From Blastococcus litoris (GTDB lineage: Bacteria; Actinomycetota; Actinomycetes; Mycobacteriales; Geodermatophilaceae): a stretch of 64,000 nt of DNA. Each line of letters starts with the position of its first letter. The stretch's first letter is position 1. Shown here piece after piece: positions 9,093 through 18,261 of the stretch. The position numbers were made by a program, and so were the translations under genes. The notes below the pieces were generated by a model, which did not search any database, was not told the DNA's origin, and saw only the letters and a program-made list of their open reading frames with translations. The stretch is taken from contig NZ_QCZF01000006.1 in NCBI RefSeq assembly GCF_003075095.1, positions 163,881-227,880 of the forward strand. Reading direction: 5' to 3'.

Positions 9093-11092
9093 CCGCGGAA
9101 CCCGACGAACGGCCGGCTGACGGGCGGCCGGCCGACGAGCGGGTGCGCGCCGGCCGGCCGCCCGTCCCGCCTCCGGCGCCCCGTCCCCCGCGGCGCGGGG
9201 GCGGACCCGGCCTGCCGCCACCGCCCTACCGCGCCGCCCCACCACCGTCCACGCCGTTCGGGGACGCCGCCCGGACCACGGCACCGGACCAGCCGCCGGT
9301 CCCCCCGTCGGTGACCCCGCGGCCCGCCGCCCGGCCGCTGCCCCCGGTGCCACCCCTGCGCAACCGCTGGGTACCCGCCGCCGACGACAACTTCACCCAG
9401 GTCATCACCGTGCTGCCGCCGGTGCCCCGCGGGCCGGCCGCGGAGACCGAGGAGGAGGCCGACCAGCGGGAGGGGGCGCCCGGCGCCGCCGGGGGGATCC
9501 TGCGCGCCGCCGGGACCATGGCGGTCGCCACGCTGGTCTCCCGGATCACCGGGCTGCTGCGCACCATGGTGCTGGCGGCCGCGCTCGGCGTCGGGCTGGT
9601 CAACGACGCCTACAACACGGCCAACACGCTGCCGAACATCGTCTACGAGCTGCTGCTCGGCGGCGTCCTCACCTCCGTCGTCGTCCCCCTGCTGGTGCAC
9701 GCGCAGGAGCGCGACCGGGACGGCGGGGTCGGCTACGCGCAGCGCCTGATGACCCTGGCCACCGCCGGCCTGGTCGTGGTCACCGGGATCGCGGTCCTCG
9801 CGGCGCCGCTGCTCACCGCCCTCTACGGCATCTCCGACAACCCCGAGCAGGTGGAGCTGGCGAACTGGCTGGCCCGCATCCTGCTGGTCGAGATCGTGTT
9901 CTACGGCATCGGGGCGCTCGCCCAGGCGATCCTCAACAGCCGCGGCGTCTTCGGACCCCCCGCGTGGGCGCCGGTGCTCAACAACGTCGTCGTCATCGCC
10001 ACCGGTGGGTTGTTCATCGCCGCGAGCGACCCCGGCGAGCTGACCGAGGTGACCATCACGCCGGGCCAGGTCTGGCTGCTCGGCGTCGGGACCACCCTGG
10101 GCATCGCCGTGCAGGCCCTGGTCCTGCTGCCCCTCCTGCGCCGCGCGGGCGTGCCGCTGCGGCCCAGCTGGCGGTGGCGCGAGACCGGGCTGCGCGAGGC
10201 CGGGACGCTCGGTCTCTGGGTGATCGGCTACGTGGCGGTCAGCCAGATCGGCGTCGTCGTGGCCACCCGCATCGCCAACGAGGCCGGCCGCGAGGGCGGC
10301 CTGGGCTCGAGCGCCCTCGCGATCGCCAGCCTCCTGTTCCAGATGCCCTACGGGATCATCGGCGTCGCGCTGCTGACCGCCCTGGTCCCGCGGATGAGCC
10401 GGGCCGCGGCCCGCTCCGACGTCGACGGCGTCGTCCGGGACCTCTCCCTCGGCACGCGGCTGTCCGCGCTCGGCCTGCTGCCGGTCACCGCCGTGCTCGT
10501 CGTCCTCGGCCCCCCGCTGGCGGTCGTCGTCTTCGCGCGGGGCAACACGTCCGTCGCCGAGGCGGAGAGCATCGGCGTGGCCCTCGCCGTGGGCGCGTTC
10601 GGGCTGCTCCCGATGGCCGTGACGCTGCTGCAGCTGCGGGTCTTCTACGCGATGAAGGACGCCCGCACCCCCACCCTGATCCAGGTCGGCATGGTCGCCG
10701 TCCGGGTCCCCCTGCTGCTCCTCGTGCCCGCGGTGGTCGGGCCCGACGACGTGGTGGCCGGCCTGATGCTCGTCACCAGCGTCACCTACGTCGCGGGCTG
10801 GGTGATCGGCGACCTGGCACTGCGGCGCCGGCTGGGCGGGCTGAGCTCGCGCACCACCTTCGGGCCGGTGCTGCGCATGGCGGCGGTGTCGGTGGTCGCG
10901 GGCGGTGCCGGGTTCCTTGTCCGGAACGTGACCGAAGACCTGTTCGGCACGGCCCTGGCAGGGTCGCTCGGGACGGTCCTGGTCGGTACCGTGGTCATCG
11001 GCGGTGTGGCTCTCGCGGGTCTCGTGATCGCCCGTGTGCCCGAGGTCCGGGAGCCCCTCGCGGCGCTCAGGGGTCGGAGGGAGCGCGGGTGA
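9089..11092 (+). CDS. murJ: Lipid II flippase MurJ (MviN family)
   Basis: The 667-residue protein has a proline-rich cytoplasmic extension of about 140 residues, then a MurJ/MviN core starting at [21 protein letters not shown] with about 14 hydrophobic segments. Family hallmarks include [21 protein letters not shown] and the YFARGN-like VFARGN motif. MurJ moves lipid-linked peptidoglycan precursor across the membrane. In mycobacteria the protein continues into a pseudokinase; here it stops after the membrane core and the pseudokinase is the next gene, starting in a 4-nt GTGA overlap. The GTG start also overlaps the previous stop by 4 nt, so the whole block is one translation-coupled operon. 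Confidence 0.94.
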   Translation: MTAEPDERPADGRPADERVRAGRPPVPPPAPRPPRRGGGPGLPPPPYRAAPPPSTPFGDAARTTAPDQPPVPPSVTPRPAARPLPPVPPLRNRWVPAADDNFTQVITVLPPVPRGPAAETEEEADQREGAPGAAGGILRAAGTMAVATLVSRITGLLRTMVLAAALGVGLVNDAYNTANTLPNIVYELLLGGVLTSVVVPLLVHAQERDRDGGVGYAQRLMTLATAGLVVVTGIAVLAAPLLTALYGISDNPEQVELANWLARILLVEIVFYGIGALAQAILNSRGVFGPPAWAPVLNNVVVIATGGLFIAASDPGELTEVTITPGQVWLLGVGTTLGIAVQALVLLPLLRRAGVPLRPSWRWRETGLREAGTLGLWVIGYVAVSQIGVVVATRIANEAGREGGLGSSALAIASLLFQMPYGIIGVALLTALVPRMSRAAARSDVDGVVRDLSLGTRLSALGLLPVTAVLVVLGPPLAVVVFARGNTSVAEAESIGVALAVGAFGLLPMAVTLLQLRVFYAMKDARTPTLIQVGMVAVRVPLLLLVPAVVGPDDVVAGLMLVTSVTYVAGWVIGDLALRRRLGGLSSRTTFGPVLRMAAVSVVAGGAGFLVRNVTEDLFGTALAGSLGTVLVGTVVIGGVALAGLVIARVPEVREPLAALRGRRERG

Positions 11093-12888
11093 GCGGATCC
11101 TCGCGCGGTGCACCGCCACCGTCGGAGCGCTCGCGTCGGCGGCCGCCACAGGACAGGGGGTCGACAGTGTCGATGACATCGACGACCACCGGCCTCCCGG
11201 ACCGCTACCGGCCGCTCGACCAGATCGGCCCCGACGAGCCCACCCCCACCGGCGTCATCCAGTGCTGGCGGGCCAAGGACCGCGTCCTCAACCGCGACGT
11301 CGCGATCCGCGTGCACACCCCGGCCGGTCCGGCCGCGCATGCGTGGATCAGCCGCGCGCTGACCGCCGGCGGCCTGGCCACCCCGGCCCTCGCGATGGTC
11401 TACGACGCCTCCGAGGGGACGGGAGACCCCGCCAGCCCCGGCGGCGCCGCGTACGTCGTCAACGAGTGGATCGACGGCGAGACCCTCGCCGAGCGCCTCG
11501 CCCGCGGGCCGATGCCCGACCGCGAGGTCCGCACGGTGCTGCGCCGCCTCGCCGAGGGGGTCGCCGAGGCGCACCGCGTCGGCCTGGCCGTCGGCGGGCT
11601 CACCCCGGACAACGTGGTGCTGCGCCCGAACGGCCTGGTGGGGCTTCGCGCCGTGCCCGCCGCGACCGGCACGATCGACGGCGACATCACCGCCCTCGGC
11701 GCCCTGCTCGAGGCCTGCCTGACCGGGCTCGACCCGTCGGAGCCCGGCCCCCGGCGGCTCACCGGCCCGTCGGACCTCGTGGCGCTGGTGCGCCGGGCGC
11801 GCTCCGCCGAGCCCGGGCAGGGCCTCTCCAGCGTCGCCGCCATGGCCTCGCTGCTGGCCGAGCGGTCGCGCCCGGGCCCCATGTCGGCCGCCGCCCGCGC
11901 CGAGGAGACCGACAGCGGCTGGCTGCGCCGGCTCCGCGACCGGCAGGCCGAGCAGCCCTCCGACCACCCCGCGGACGGCGCGACCCCGGGTACCGCGGGC
12001 GAGGCCGTGCGGCTCGACCCGCAGACGCTGCCCCCCGTGCCGCCGGTGCGGCCGGTCACGGACACCACCGTCGCCCCCGCCGCGCTCGGCGGCGACACGA
12101 TCGCCGCGGGATCGGTCGCGCCCGCCGCCGGCGCCTACGCCGGGTCCGCGGTGCCGAACCCGCCCACCCGCTACGACGACGAGACGTTCGGCGTCCTGGA
12201 CGAGGGCTACGAGGAGCCGGCCACCGGCACCACGGACATCGACGAGGACGGCGCCCGTCGGCACCGCCTGGTCGTCGTCGGCCTCCCCCTGCTCGCCCTC
12301 CTCGTGGTCGCCGCCCTGGCGTTCTGGTTCGGCAAGGGCGTCATCTCCGTCGCTGGCGACGTCGACGAGACGCCGGGCTCCACGCCGTCGTCGAGCGTGC
12401 CGGCCCAGGGCTCCGGCACCGGCGCCGCGGCGGAACCCGGCGCGGCCGTCGCCATCGCCGGCGCCGAGGTCTTCGACCCGCAGGGCGACGGCGACCCCGA
12501 CAACCCGGGCGACGTGGAGCTGGCCTTCGACGGCGACACCGTCACGTCGTGGTCGACCTACGAGTACCGGGGTTCGCCGGCCTTCGGCAACCTCAAGGAC
12601 GGCGTCGGCCTCCTCCTCGACCTGGGTTCCGCGCAGGACCTGGCGGCGGTCACCATCACGACCAGCGCGCCGGGCGCCACCGTCGAGATCCGCACCGGCG
12701 ATTCCGCCGACGCGGGGCTGGACGGGTTCGCCCCGGTCGCCGACGCCGAACTGGGCCAGGAGACCGAGCTGGCCTTCGACGAGCCCGTGTCGGCCCGGTA
12801 CGTGCTGGTGTGGCTGACCGGGCTGGTGCCGAGCGAGGGCGGCTTCTCCGCGAACATCTCCGAGGTCGGGGTCCGGGCGGCCGGGTAG
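11089..12888 (+). CDS. Membrane pseudokinase with extracellular discoidin-like domain
   Basis: The 599-residue protein has an N-terminal kinase-like fold ([21 protein letters not shown] through [19 protein letters not shown]). The HRD loop is replaced by [11 protein letters not shown], without the catalytic HRD, and no DFG motif is visible, so it should be catalytically dead. One membrane segment near residues 394-416 leads to an outer domain ([35 protein letters not shown]) that reads like a F5/8 type C/discoidin fold. In Mycobacterium these parts are fused to MurJ and bind the forkhead protein FhaA (known family behaviour). GTG 11089 is chosen because it overlaps the murJ stop; ATG 11173 is an alternative. 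Confidence 0.88.
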   Translation: MSGSSRGAPPPSERSRRRPPQDRGSTVSMTSTTTGLPDRYRPLDQIGPDEPTPTGVIQCWRAKDRVLNRDVAIRVHTPAGPAAHAWISRALTAGGLATPALAMVYDASEGTGDPASPGGAAYVVNEWIDGETLAERLARGPMPDREVRTVLRRLAEGVAEAHRVGLAVGGLTPDNVVLRPNGLVGLRAVPAATGTIDGDITALGALLEACLTGLDPSEPGPRRLTGPSDLVALVRRARSAEPGQGLSSVAAMASLLAERSRPGPMSAAARAEETDSGWLRRLRDRQAEQPSDHPADGATPGTAGEAVRLDPQTLPPVPPVRPVTDTTVAPAALGGDTIAAGSVAPAAGAYAGSAVPNPPTRYDDETFGVLDEGYEEPATGTTDIDEDGARRHRLVVVGLPLLALLVVAALAFWFGKGVISVAGDVDETPGSTPSSSVPAQGSGTGAAAEPGAAVAIAGAEVFDPQGDGDPDNPGDVELAFDGDTVTSWSTYEYRGSPAFGNLKDGVGLLLDLGSAQDLAAVTITTSAPGATVEIRTGDSADAGLDGFAPVADAELGQETELAFDEPVSARYVLVWLTGLVPSEGGFSANISEVGVRAAG

Positions 12889-12922
12889 GCCAGGGCAGCG
12901 CGTTGCCGGGGAATGCCGCCCC

Positions 12923-12928
12923 TACGAT
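12923..12928 (+). promoter_or_regulatory. -10 element (TACGAT), probable leaderless promoter of trxB
   Basis: TACGAT lies 7 nt before GTG 12936, placing the transcription start at the start codon. No convincing -35 or Shine-Dalgarno is visible. Confidence 0.55.
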
Positions 12929-12935
12929 CCTCGTT

Positions 12936-13955
12936 GTGCCGCCCGTGAGTGACTTCCCGACCCCTGGCCCCGCCGTGACGACGGAGGAGATCGCGAACCC
13001 CGCGATCCCGCCCGCCGAGCACGACGGCGTCCGCGACCTCATCATCATCGGGTCCGGTCCGGCCGGATACACCGCTGCCACCTACGCCGCGCGCGCCAAC
13101 CTGCACCCCCTGGTGTTCGAGGGCTCGCAGTTCGGCGGCGCCCTGATGACCACCACCGAGGTGGAGAACTTCCCTGGCTTCCCCGAGGGCATCCAGGGCC
13201 CGCAGCTCATGGACGACATGCGCACCCAGGCGGAGAAGTTCGGCGCCGAGCTGGTCGCGCGCGACGTCACCGAGGTGGACCTGACCGCCGAGCCGAAGAT
13301 CGTGAAGGTGGGCGACGAGGTGCACCGCGCGCACGCGGTGATCGTGGCCACCGGGTCCAAGTACCGGTACCTCGGCCTGGAGAACGAGGAGCGGCTGCTC
13401 GGCCGCGGCGTCTCGGCCTGCGCCACCTGTGACGGCTTCTTCTTCCGCGACCAGGACATCGTCGTGGTCGGTGGCGGTGACTCCGCGATGGAGGAGGCCA
13501 CCTTCCTGACCCGCTTCGCCAAGAGCGTCACCGTGGTCCACCGGCGCAACGAGCTGCGCGCGTCGAAGATCATGGTCAAGCGCGCCCAGGACAACGAGAA
13601 GATCCGCTGGGAGCTCGGCAAGCAGGTGACCGACGTCCTCGGCGACAGCACCGTGGAGGCCGTGCAGCTCACCGACGTCTCCAGCGGCACCACCGAGACC
13701 GTGCCGGTCAGCGGCATGTTCGTCGCGATCGGGCACGACCCGCGCAGCGAGCTGTTCGCCGGCCAGCTCAAGCTGGACGACGAGGGCTACATCCAGGTCG
13801 AGCACCCCAGCACCCGCACCAACATCGACGGCGTCTTCGCCTGCGGCGACGTCGTCGACCACATCTACCGGCAGGCCATCACCTCTGCCGGCACCGGTGC
13901 GGCCGCAGCCATCGACGCCGAGCGCTGGCTCGCCGACACGTTCGACGAGCGCTGA
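12936..13955 (+). CDS. trxB: Thioredoxin-disulfide reductase
   Basis: The 339-residue flavoprotein reduces thioredoxin with NADPH. It shows the N-terminal FAD-binding [19 protein letters not shown], the redox-active CATC in [11 protein letters not shown], the NADPH-binding [13 protein letters not shown], and the C-terminal FAD motif FACGDVVD. The first 30 or so residues are extra and low in complexity. The start could be GTG 12936, 12945 or 12975; 12936 is favoured because a -10 hexamer lies 7 nt upstream. It is followed at once by trxA, its substrate. No sigM gene precedes it, unlike the mycobacterial locus. Confidence 0.95.
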   Translation: MPPVSDFPTPGPAVTTEEIANPAIPPAEHDGVRDLIIIGSGPAGYTAATYAARANLHPLVFEGSQFGGALMTTTEVENFPGFPEGIQGPQLMDDMRTQAEKFGAELVARDVTEVDLTAEPKIVKVGDEVHRAHAVIVATGSKYRYLGLENEERLLGRGVSACATCDGFFFRDQDIVVVGGGDSAMEEATFLTRFAKSVTVVHRRNELRASKIMVKRAQDNEKIRWELGKQVTDVLGDSTVEAVQLTDVSSGTTETVPVSGMFVAIGHDPRSELFAGQLKLDDEGYIQVEHPSTRTNIDGVFACGDVVDHIYRQAITSAGTGAAAAIDAERWLADTFDER

Positions 13956-14028
13956 CCGGGCATACATCCACCTGCCCGTCGGTTGACCCGACAGGCACCC
14001 AGCAAGCCGAGACAAGGGAGAACGACCC

Positions 14029-14358
14029 ATGGCAGGCAACACCGTCACGGTGACCGACACCAGCTTCGCCAGCGACGTCCTGGGCAGCGACAAGCCCGTG
14101 CTCGTCGACTTCTGGGCGGAGTGGTGCGGCCCGTGCAAGATGGTCGCCCCCGTCCTCGAGGAGATCGCCGCCGAGCACGGCGACAAGCTGACGATCGCCA
14201 AGCTGAACATCGACGAGAACCCGCAGATCGCCCGCGATTACCAGGTCATGTCGATCCCGACCATGACGGTGTTCCAGGGCGGCAAGCCGGTGAAGAGCAT
14301 CATCGGCGCCAAGCCCAAGGGCGCGATCCTGAACGACCTCGCCGACTACATCCGCTGA
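14029..14358 (+). CDS. trxA: Thioredoxin
   Basis: The 109-residue cytoplasmic dithiol carrier has the active site WCGPCK in VDFWAEWCGPCKMVAPV and the cis-proline loop MSIPTMTVF. It is reduced by the TrxB encoded 73 nt upstream and donates electrons to ribonucleotide reductase, peroxiredoxins and similar enzymes. A purine-rich GGGAGAA lies about 7 nt before the ATG, so this gene, unlike trxB, uses a Shine-Dalgarno start. A strong terminator follows. Confidence 0.97.
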   Translation: MAGNTVTVTDTSFASDVLGSDKPVLVDFWAEWCGPCKMVAPVLEEIAAEHGDKLTIAKLNIDENPQIARDYQVMSIPTMTVFQGGKPVKSIIGAKPKGAILNDLADYIR

Positions 14359-14393
14359 TCCCCGGCCAGGCCGGGGCTCACGCTGAGCCACCT

Positions 14394-14427
14394 GGGGCCC
14401 GCCCGTCCACCCGGACGGGCGGGCCCC
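14394..14427 (+). terminator. Intrinsic terminator after trxA
   Basis: A perfect 15-bp stem (14394-14408 with 14413-14427) with a 4-nt loop lies 36 nt after the trxA stop and is followed by TTG. Confidence 0.82.
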
Positions 14428-14474
14428 TTGCTCGTCCGGGTGGACCCCGGTGGGCCGTCACGGTCCGCGAGGAC

Positions 14475-14480
14475 GACAAT
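14475..14480 (+). promoter_or_regulatory. -10 element (GACAAT) upstream of cwlM
   Basis: GACAAT keeps the A2 and T6 of the -10 consensus and lies 10 nt before ATG 14491, giving a leader of only a few nucleotides. Confidence 0.4.
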
Positions 14481-14490
14481 CAGGGACACG

Positions 14491-15678
14491 ATGGGAGCCG
14501 ACAGCCGTATGCAGATCCTGCGCCTCGGGGACCGCGGTCCCGCCGTCGCCGACGTGCAGACGGCGCTCCGGAGCCTCGGCCTGCTGCCCGACGGTGACGG
14601 CACCGCCCAGGCCCGGCCGCCGCACGCCATGGCCACCCTGCCGAACATCGCCCTGGACGACGCGGAGTACGACGCCGCCACCGAGCTGGCGGTCCGTCAC
14701 TTCCAGCAGAACCGGGGCCTGTCGGTCGACGGGCGGGTCGGCGAGGAGACCTACCGGGCGCTGAACGAGGCCCGCTGGTCGCTGGGGGACCGGCTGCTGC
14801 GCTACGACCCGGAGCGGCCCATCCGCGGCGACGACGTCATCAGCCTCCAGGAGCGGGTGCACGAGCTCGGCTACGACGCCGGACCCGTCGACGGCGTCTT
14901 CGGGCCCGAGACCGAGGTGGGGCTGCGCACCTTCCAGCGCGACTACGGCCTCACCGCCGACGGCACCTGCGGCCCGGCCACCCTGCGGGCGCTGCGCCAG
15001 CTCGGCCGCAAGGTCACCGGCGGCCGGCCGCAGCTGCTGCGGCAGAGCGCCTCGTTCGTCGACAGCGGCCCGCACCTGATCGGCCGCCGCATCGTGGTCG
15101 ACCCGGGGCACGGCGCAGCCGAGACCGGCTTCGTCGAGGGCGAGACCACCGAGGCCGACCTCGTCTTCGACCTGGCCTCGCGCATCGAGGGACGGCTGGC
15201 CGCGGCCGGCGCCACGGTCTACCTGACCCGGGGCCGCGACCAGAACCCGTCACCGGCCGAGCGCACCGCGTTCGCCAACGACGCCCGCGCCGACCTGTTC
15301 ATCGCGCTGCACCTGGACGCGCACAGCTCCGAGCACGCGCGCGGGGTGGCCAGCTACTACTACGGCACCGGGTCGGGCGCCTCGTCCACGGTCGGCGAGG
15401 AGTTCGCCAACCTGGCCCGCCGCGAGGTCCTCGCCCGCACCGGCATGCTGGACCTCGGGTCGCACCCCAAGACCTGGGACCTGCTGCGGATGACCCGCAT
15501 GCCCGCCGTGCGCCTCGACTGCGGCTACCTCTCGCACCCGGTCGACCGTCTGCTGCTGCTCGACGCCCGCGTGCGCAGCGCGGTCGCCTCCGCCGTCCTG
15601 GCCGCCGTCCAGCGGCTCTACCTGCCGGCCGAGGCGGACCCGCCCACCGGCACCTTCGTGCTCCCCGAGCGCATCTAG
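14491..15678 (+). CDS. cwlM: CwlM-like amidase-fold protein with two peptidoglycan-binding domains
   Basis: The 395-residue protein has two tandem PG_binding_1 domains (PAVADVQTALRSLGLLPDGDG and ISLQERVHELGYDAGPVDG) followed by an Amidase_3 domain with VDPGHG and the second-ligand region TTEADLVFDLA. FIALHLDAHSS carries the next zinc histidine. The final acidic residue, usually Glu in an E-x-GFLSN motif, is Asp here (RLDCGYLSHP). In mycobacteria CwlM is a cytoplasmic PknB substrate that activates MurA; no signal peptide is seen here, which fits that role. Starts at ATG 14491 or 14509 are both possible. Position after trxA matches the conserved order. Confidence 0.9.
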   Translation: MGADSRMQILRLGDRGPAVADVQTALRSLGLLPDGDGTAQARPPHAMATLPNIALDDAEYDAATELAVRHFQQNRGLSVDGRVGEETYRALNEARWSLGDRLLRYDPERPIRGDDVISLQERVHELGYDAGPVDGVFGPETEVGLRTFQRDYGLTADGTCGPATLRALRQLGRKVTGGRPQLLRQSASFVDSGPHLIGRRIVVDPGHGAAETGFVEGETTEADLVFDLASRIEGRLAAAGATVYLTRGRDQNPSPAERTAFANDARADLFIALHLDAHSSEHARGVASYYYGTGSGASSTVGEEFANLARREVLARTGMLDLGSHPKTWDLLRMTRMPAVRLDCGYLSHPVDRLLLLDARVRSAVASAVLAAVQRLYLPAEADPPTGTFVLPERI

Positions 15679-15733
15679 CCCGATTCCAGTCCATTTCTGC
15701 AGGCGGCCCGGTCGTGCCGCCGCCGGGCGTCCT

Positions 15734-15739
15734 TACACT
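15734..15739 (+). promoter_or_regulatory. -10 element (TACACT), probable leaderless promoter
   Basis: TACACT is followed after 7 nt by GTG 15747, the chosen start of the aminotransferase gene. Confidence 0.5.
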
Positions 15740-15746
15740 CGTGAAG

Positions 15747-17183
15747 GTGCCCACCACCCCGCCCGGCTCACCCGCCGGTCCCGGTCAGCAGGGGACGCAC
15801 CTGACGCACGGTGCGCATCCCCACGTCGTGCCGCGGCATCCGCGGCTTGACCCGCTGGCGGACAGGTACGCAGCACGCACGCACGGCATGAAGACCTCGG
15901 AGATCCGGGCGCTCTTCTCCGTGGTGAGCCGGCCCGAGGTGGTCTCCCTGGCCGGGGGCATGCCCGCGGTCACCGCGCTGCCCCTCGACGCCGTCGGCTC
16001 CATGATCGGCGACCTGGTGTCCGGGATGGGCGCCCAGACGCTGCAGTACGGCTCCGGGCAGGGCGATCCGCGCCTGCGCGAGCGGATCTGCGACGTCATG
16101 GCCCTCGAGGGGATCTCCGACGCCTCGCCGAGCGAGGTCGTGGTCACGGTCGGCTCGCAGCAGGGCCTGGACCTGGTCACCCGCGTCTTCGTCGACCCCG
16201 GTGACGTCATCCTCGCCGAGGCGCCCTCCTACGTGGGCGCCCTGGGCGTCTTCCAGTCCGCCCAGGCCCGGGTCCGGCACGTCGCCATGGACGACGACGG
16301 GCTGATCCCCGAGGCGCTCGAGCAGGCGCTGGCCGAGTGCCGGGCGGCCGGCGACCGGGTGAAGTTCCTGTACACCGTGCCGAACTTCCACAACCCGGCC
16401 GGCGTGACGCTCACCGAGCCCCGCCGCGAGGCGGTCATGGCCATCGCCGAGCGGTACGACCTGCTGATCGTGGAGGACAACCCCTACGGCCTGCTCGGCT
16501 TCGACCACGAGCCGATGCGGGCCCTGCGGGCGCGTGACTCCCAGCGGGTCATCTACCTCGGCTCGTTCTCCAAGACCTTCTCGCCGGGGCTGCGGGTCGG
16601 CTGGGTGCTCGCGCCGCTCGCCGTCCGCGAGAAGCTCGTCCTGGCCACGGAGGCGCAGGTGCTCTGCCCGCCGTCGCTCACCCAGTACGCCGTCGCCCGC
16701 TACCTGGACACCCAGCCGTGGCGCGAGCAGATCAAGCTGTTCACCGAGCTGTACCGGGAGCGCCGGGATGCCACGCTGGAGTCGCTGGACGCGATGATGC
16801 CGGCCGGCACGACCTGGACCCGCCCCGACGGCGGCTTCTACGTGTGGCTCAAGCTCCCGCACGGCCTGGACGCCAAGCTCATGCAGCCGCGCGCCGTGAA
16901 CGCCCTGGTGGCCTACGTCCCGGGCATCGGCTTCTACGCCGACGGCAGCGGTCGCGAGTACATGCGGCTGTCCTACTGCTACCCGGAGCCGGACGCCATC
17001 CGGGAGGGGGTGCGGCGCCTGGCCCGGGTCATCGAGGCCGAGCTGGACCTGCACTCCACCTTCGACACGGTCGACACCGGCACCTTCCGCGCCGTCCGGC
17101 CCGGCGCCGAGGCGCCGTTCACCGGGTCGGGCACGATCGTCGGACCCGCCAACAGCGACACCTACGAGGACGGACGGGCATGA
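15747..17183 (+). CDS. PLP-dependent class I/II aminotransferase
   Basis: The 478-residue protein is a fold-type I aminotransferase of the MocR/2-aminoadipate type without a DNA-binding domain. SLAGGMP, LQYGSGQGDPRLRE, VPNFHNPAGVTLTEPRR and VEDNPYG are typical, and the PLP-binding lysine is in GSFSKTFSPGLRVGW. The substrate cannot be assigned. The first 35 or so residues and the last 45 are extra relative to the core. GTG 15747 is preferred because of the -10 hexamer; GTG 15741 is in frame too. The stop overlaps the next ATG by 4 nt, linking it to the ligase gene. Confidence 0.9.
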   Translation: MPTTPPGSPAGPGQQGTHLTHGAHPHVVPRHPRLDPLADRYAARTHGMKTSEIRALFSVVSRPEVVSLAGGMPAVTALPLDAVGSMIGDLVSGMGAQTLQYGSGQGDPRLRERICDVMALEGISDASPSEVVVTVGSQQGLDLVTRVFVDPGDVILAEAPSYVGALGVFQSAQARVRHVAMDDDGLIPEALEQALAECRAAGDRVKFLYTVPNFHNPAGVTLTEPRREAVMAIAERYDLLIVEDNPYGLLGFDHEPMRALRARDSQRVIYLGSFSKTFSPGLRVGWVLAPLAVREKLVLATEAQVLCPPSLTQYAVARYLDTQPWREQIKLFTELYRERRDATLESLDAMMPAGTTWTRPDGGFYVWLKLPHGLDAKLMQPRAVNALVAYVPGIGFYADGSGREYMRLSYCYPEPDAIREGVRRLARVIEAELDLHSTFDTVDTGTFRAVRPGAEAPFTGSGTIVGPANSDTYEDGRA

Positions 17184-18184
17184 CCCATCCCTCAGCAGAC
17201 CGGTCGACGGCCCCCTCGCCGGCACGGGACGCCGCCGTCGGGCTGCGCGCCGTCGTCCTCAGCGGCGGCCTGACCTTCGAGCGCGAGGTCAGCCTCTCGT
17301 CGGGGACGCAGGTGTGGGAGGAGCTGGCCCGCGCCGGCGTGGACGCGGAGATCCGCGACGCCGACGCCGACCTGCTGCCCGGGCTGGCCGCCTCGCCGGC
17401 GGACGCCGTGTTCATCGCGCTGCACGGCGCGACCGGCGAGGACGGCGCCCTGCGGGCGGTGCTCGACCTCGCGGGCGTGCCCTACGTCGGCTCGCCCGCC
17501 GCCGCCTGCCGGCTGGCATGGGACAAGCCGGCCGCGAAGTCCGTCGTCCGGGCCGCCGGTGCCACGACGCCCGACTGGGTGGCCCTGCCGCACAGCACGT
17601 TCCGCGAGCTCGGCGCCGGCGCCGTCCTCGACCTGATGGTCGCCCGCCTCGGCCTGCCCCTGATCGTCAAGCCCGCCTCCGGCGGCTCCGCGCTCGGCGT
17701 GCAGAAGGTGAGCAACGTCGAGGAGCTGCCGGCCGCGATGGTCAGCTGCTTCGCGTACGGCGACACCGTCATGGTGGAGCGCTTCGTCGAGGGCACCGAA
17801 CTGGCGATCTCGGTGATCGACCTGGGGGAGGGGCCGCAGGCGCTGCCGGCGGTGGAGATCGCCCCGGCGTCGGGCGTCTTCGACTACACCGCCCGGTACA
17901 CACCCGGGCTGACCGAGTACCACGCGCCGGCCCGGGTGTCCGGCGACGTCGCCGCCCGCGCCGCCGCGCTGGCCGTCCGCGTGCACGAGGTGCTCGGGCT
18001 GGCCGATCTGTCCCGCACCGACGCGATCGTCTCCCCGGACGGCGACGTCCACTTCCTCGAGGTGAACGTCTCGCCGGGGATGACCGAGACGTCCATGTTC
18101 CCGATGTCGGTCGAGGCGGCCGGCCACGAGCTGGGCGAGGTCCTCGCCGGTCTGCTCGCGCGCCGCGCGGCGATGGCCCGCTAA
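17180..18184 (+). CDS. D-alanine--D-alanine ligase family ATP-grasp protein
   Basis: The 334-residue protein follows the Ddl layout: an N-terminal lobe with LSGGLTFEREVSLSSG and IALHGATGEDG, the ATP-grasp segment LGLPLIVKPASGGSALGVQKV, and the C-terminal FLEVNVSPGMTETSMFP metal and D-Ala2 region. It probably joins D-amino acids for peptidoglycan. It is shorter than, and differs from, canonical Ddl (GGLTFE in place of GGxSxEH), so it may be a paralogue with altered substrate choice. It is coupled to the aminotransferase by an ATGA overlap, which suggests a shared pathway. Confidence 0.85.
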   Translation: MTHPSADRSTAPSPARDAAVGLRAVVLSGGLTFEREVSLSSGTQVWEELARAGVDAEIRDADADLLPGLAASPADAVFIALHGATGEDGALRAVLDLAGVPYVGSPAAACRLAWDKPAAKSVVRAAGATTPDWVALPHSTFRELGAGAVLDLMVARLGLPLIVKPASGGSALGVQKVSNVEELPAAMVSCFAYGDTVMVERFVEGTELAISVIDLGEGPQALPAVEIAPASGVFDYTARYTPGLTEYHAPARVSGDVAARAAALAVRVHEVLGLADLSRTDAIVSPDGDVHFLEVNVSPGMTETSMFPMSVEAAGHELGEVLAGLLARRAAMAR

Positions 18185-18203
18185 CGACCGGAGGCCGGCC
18201 GAC

Positions 18204-18246
18204 GAGAAAGGCCGGGAAACGTCAGTGACGTTTCCCCGCCTTTCTC
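18204..18246. terminator. Near-perfect 43-bp palindrome between convergent genes
   Basis: Arms of 11 bp (18214-18224 with 18226-18236) and 9 bp (18204-18212 with 18238-18246), separated by one mismatch, form a long hairpin. The A/T runs at its base make it a plausible bidirectional terminator for the ligase and parB. Confidence 0.8.
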
Positions 18247-18261
18247 CGTACGTGTGGCGGA

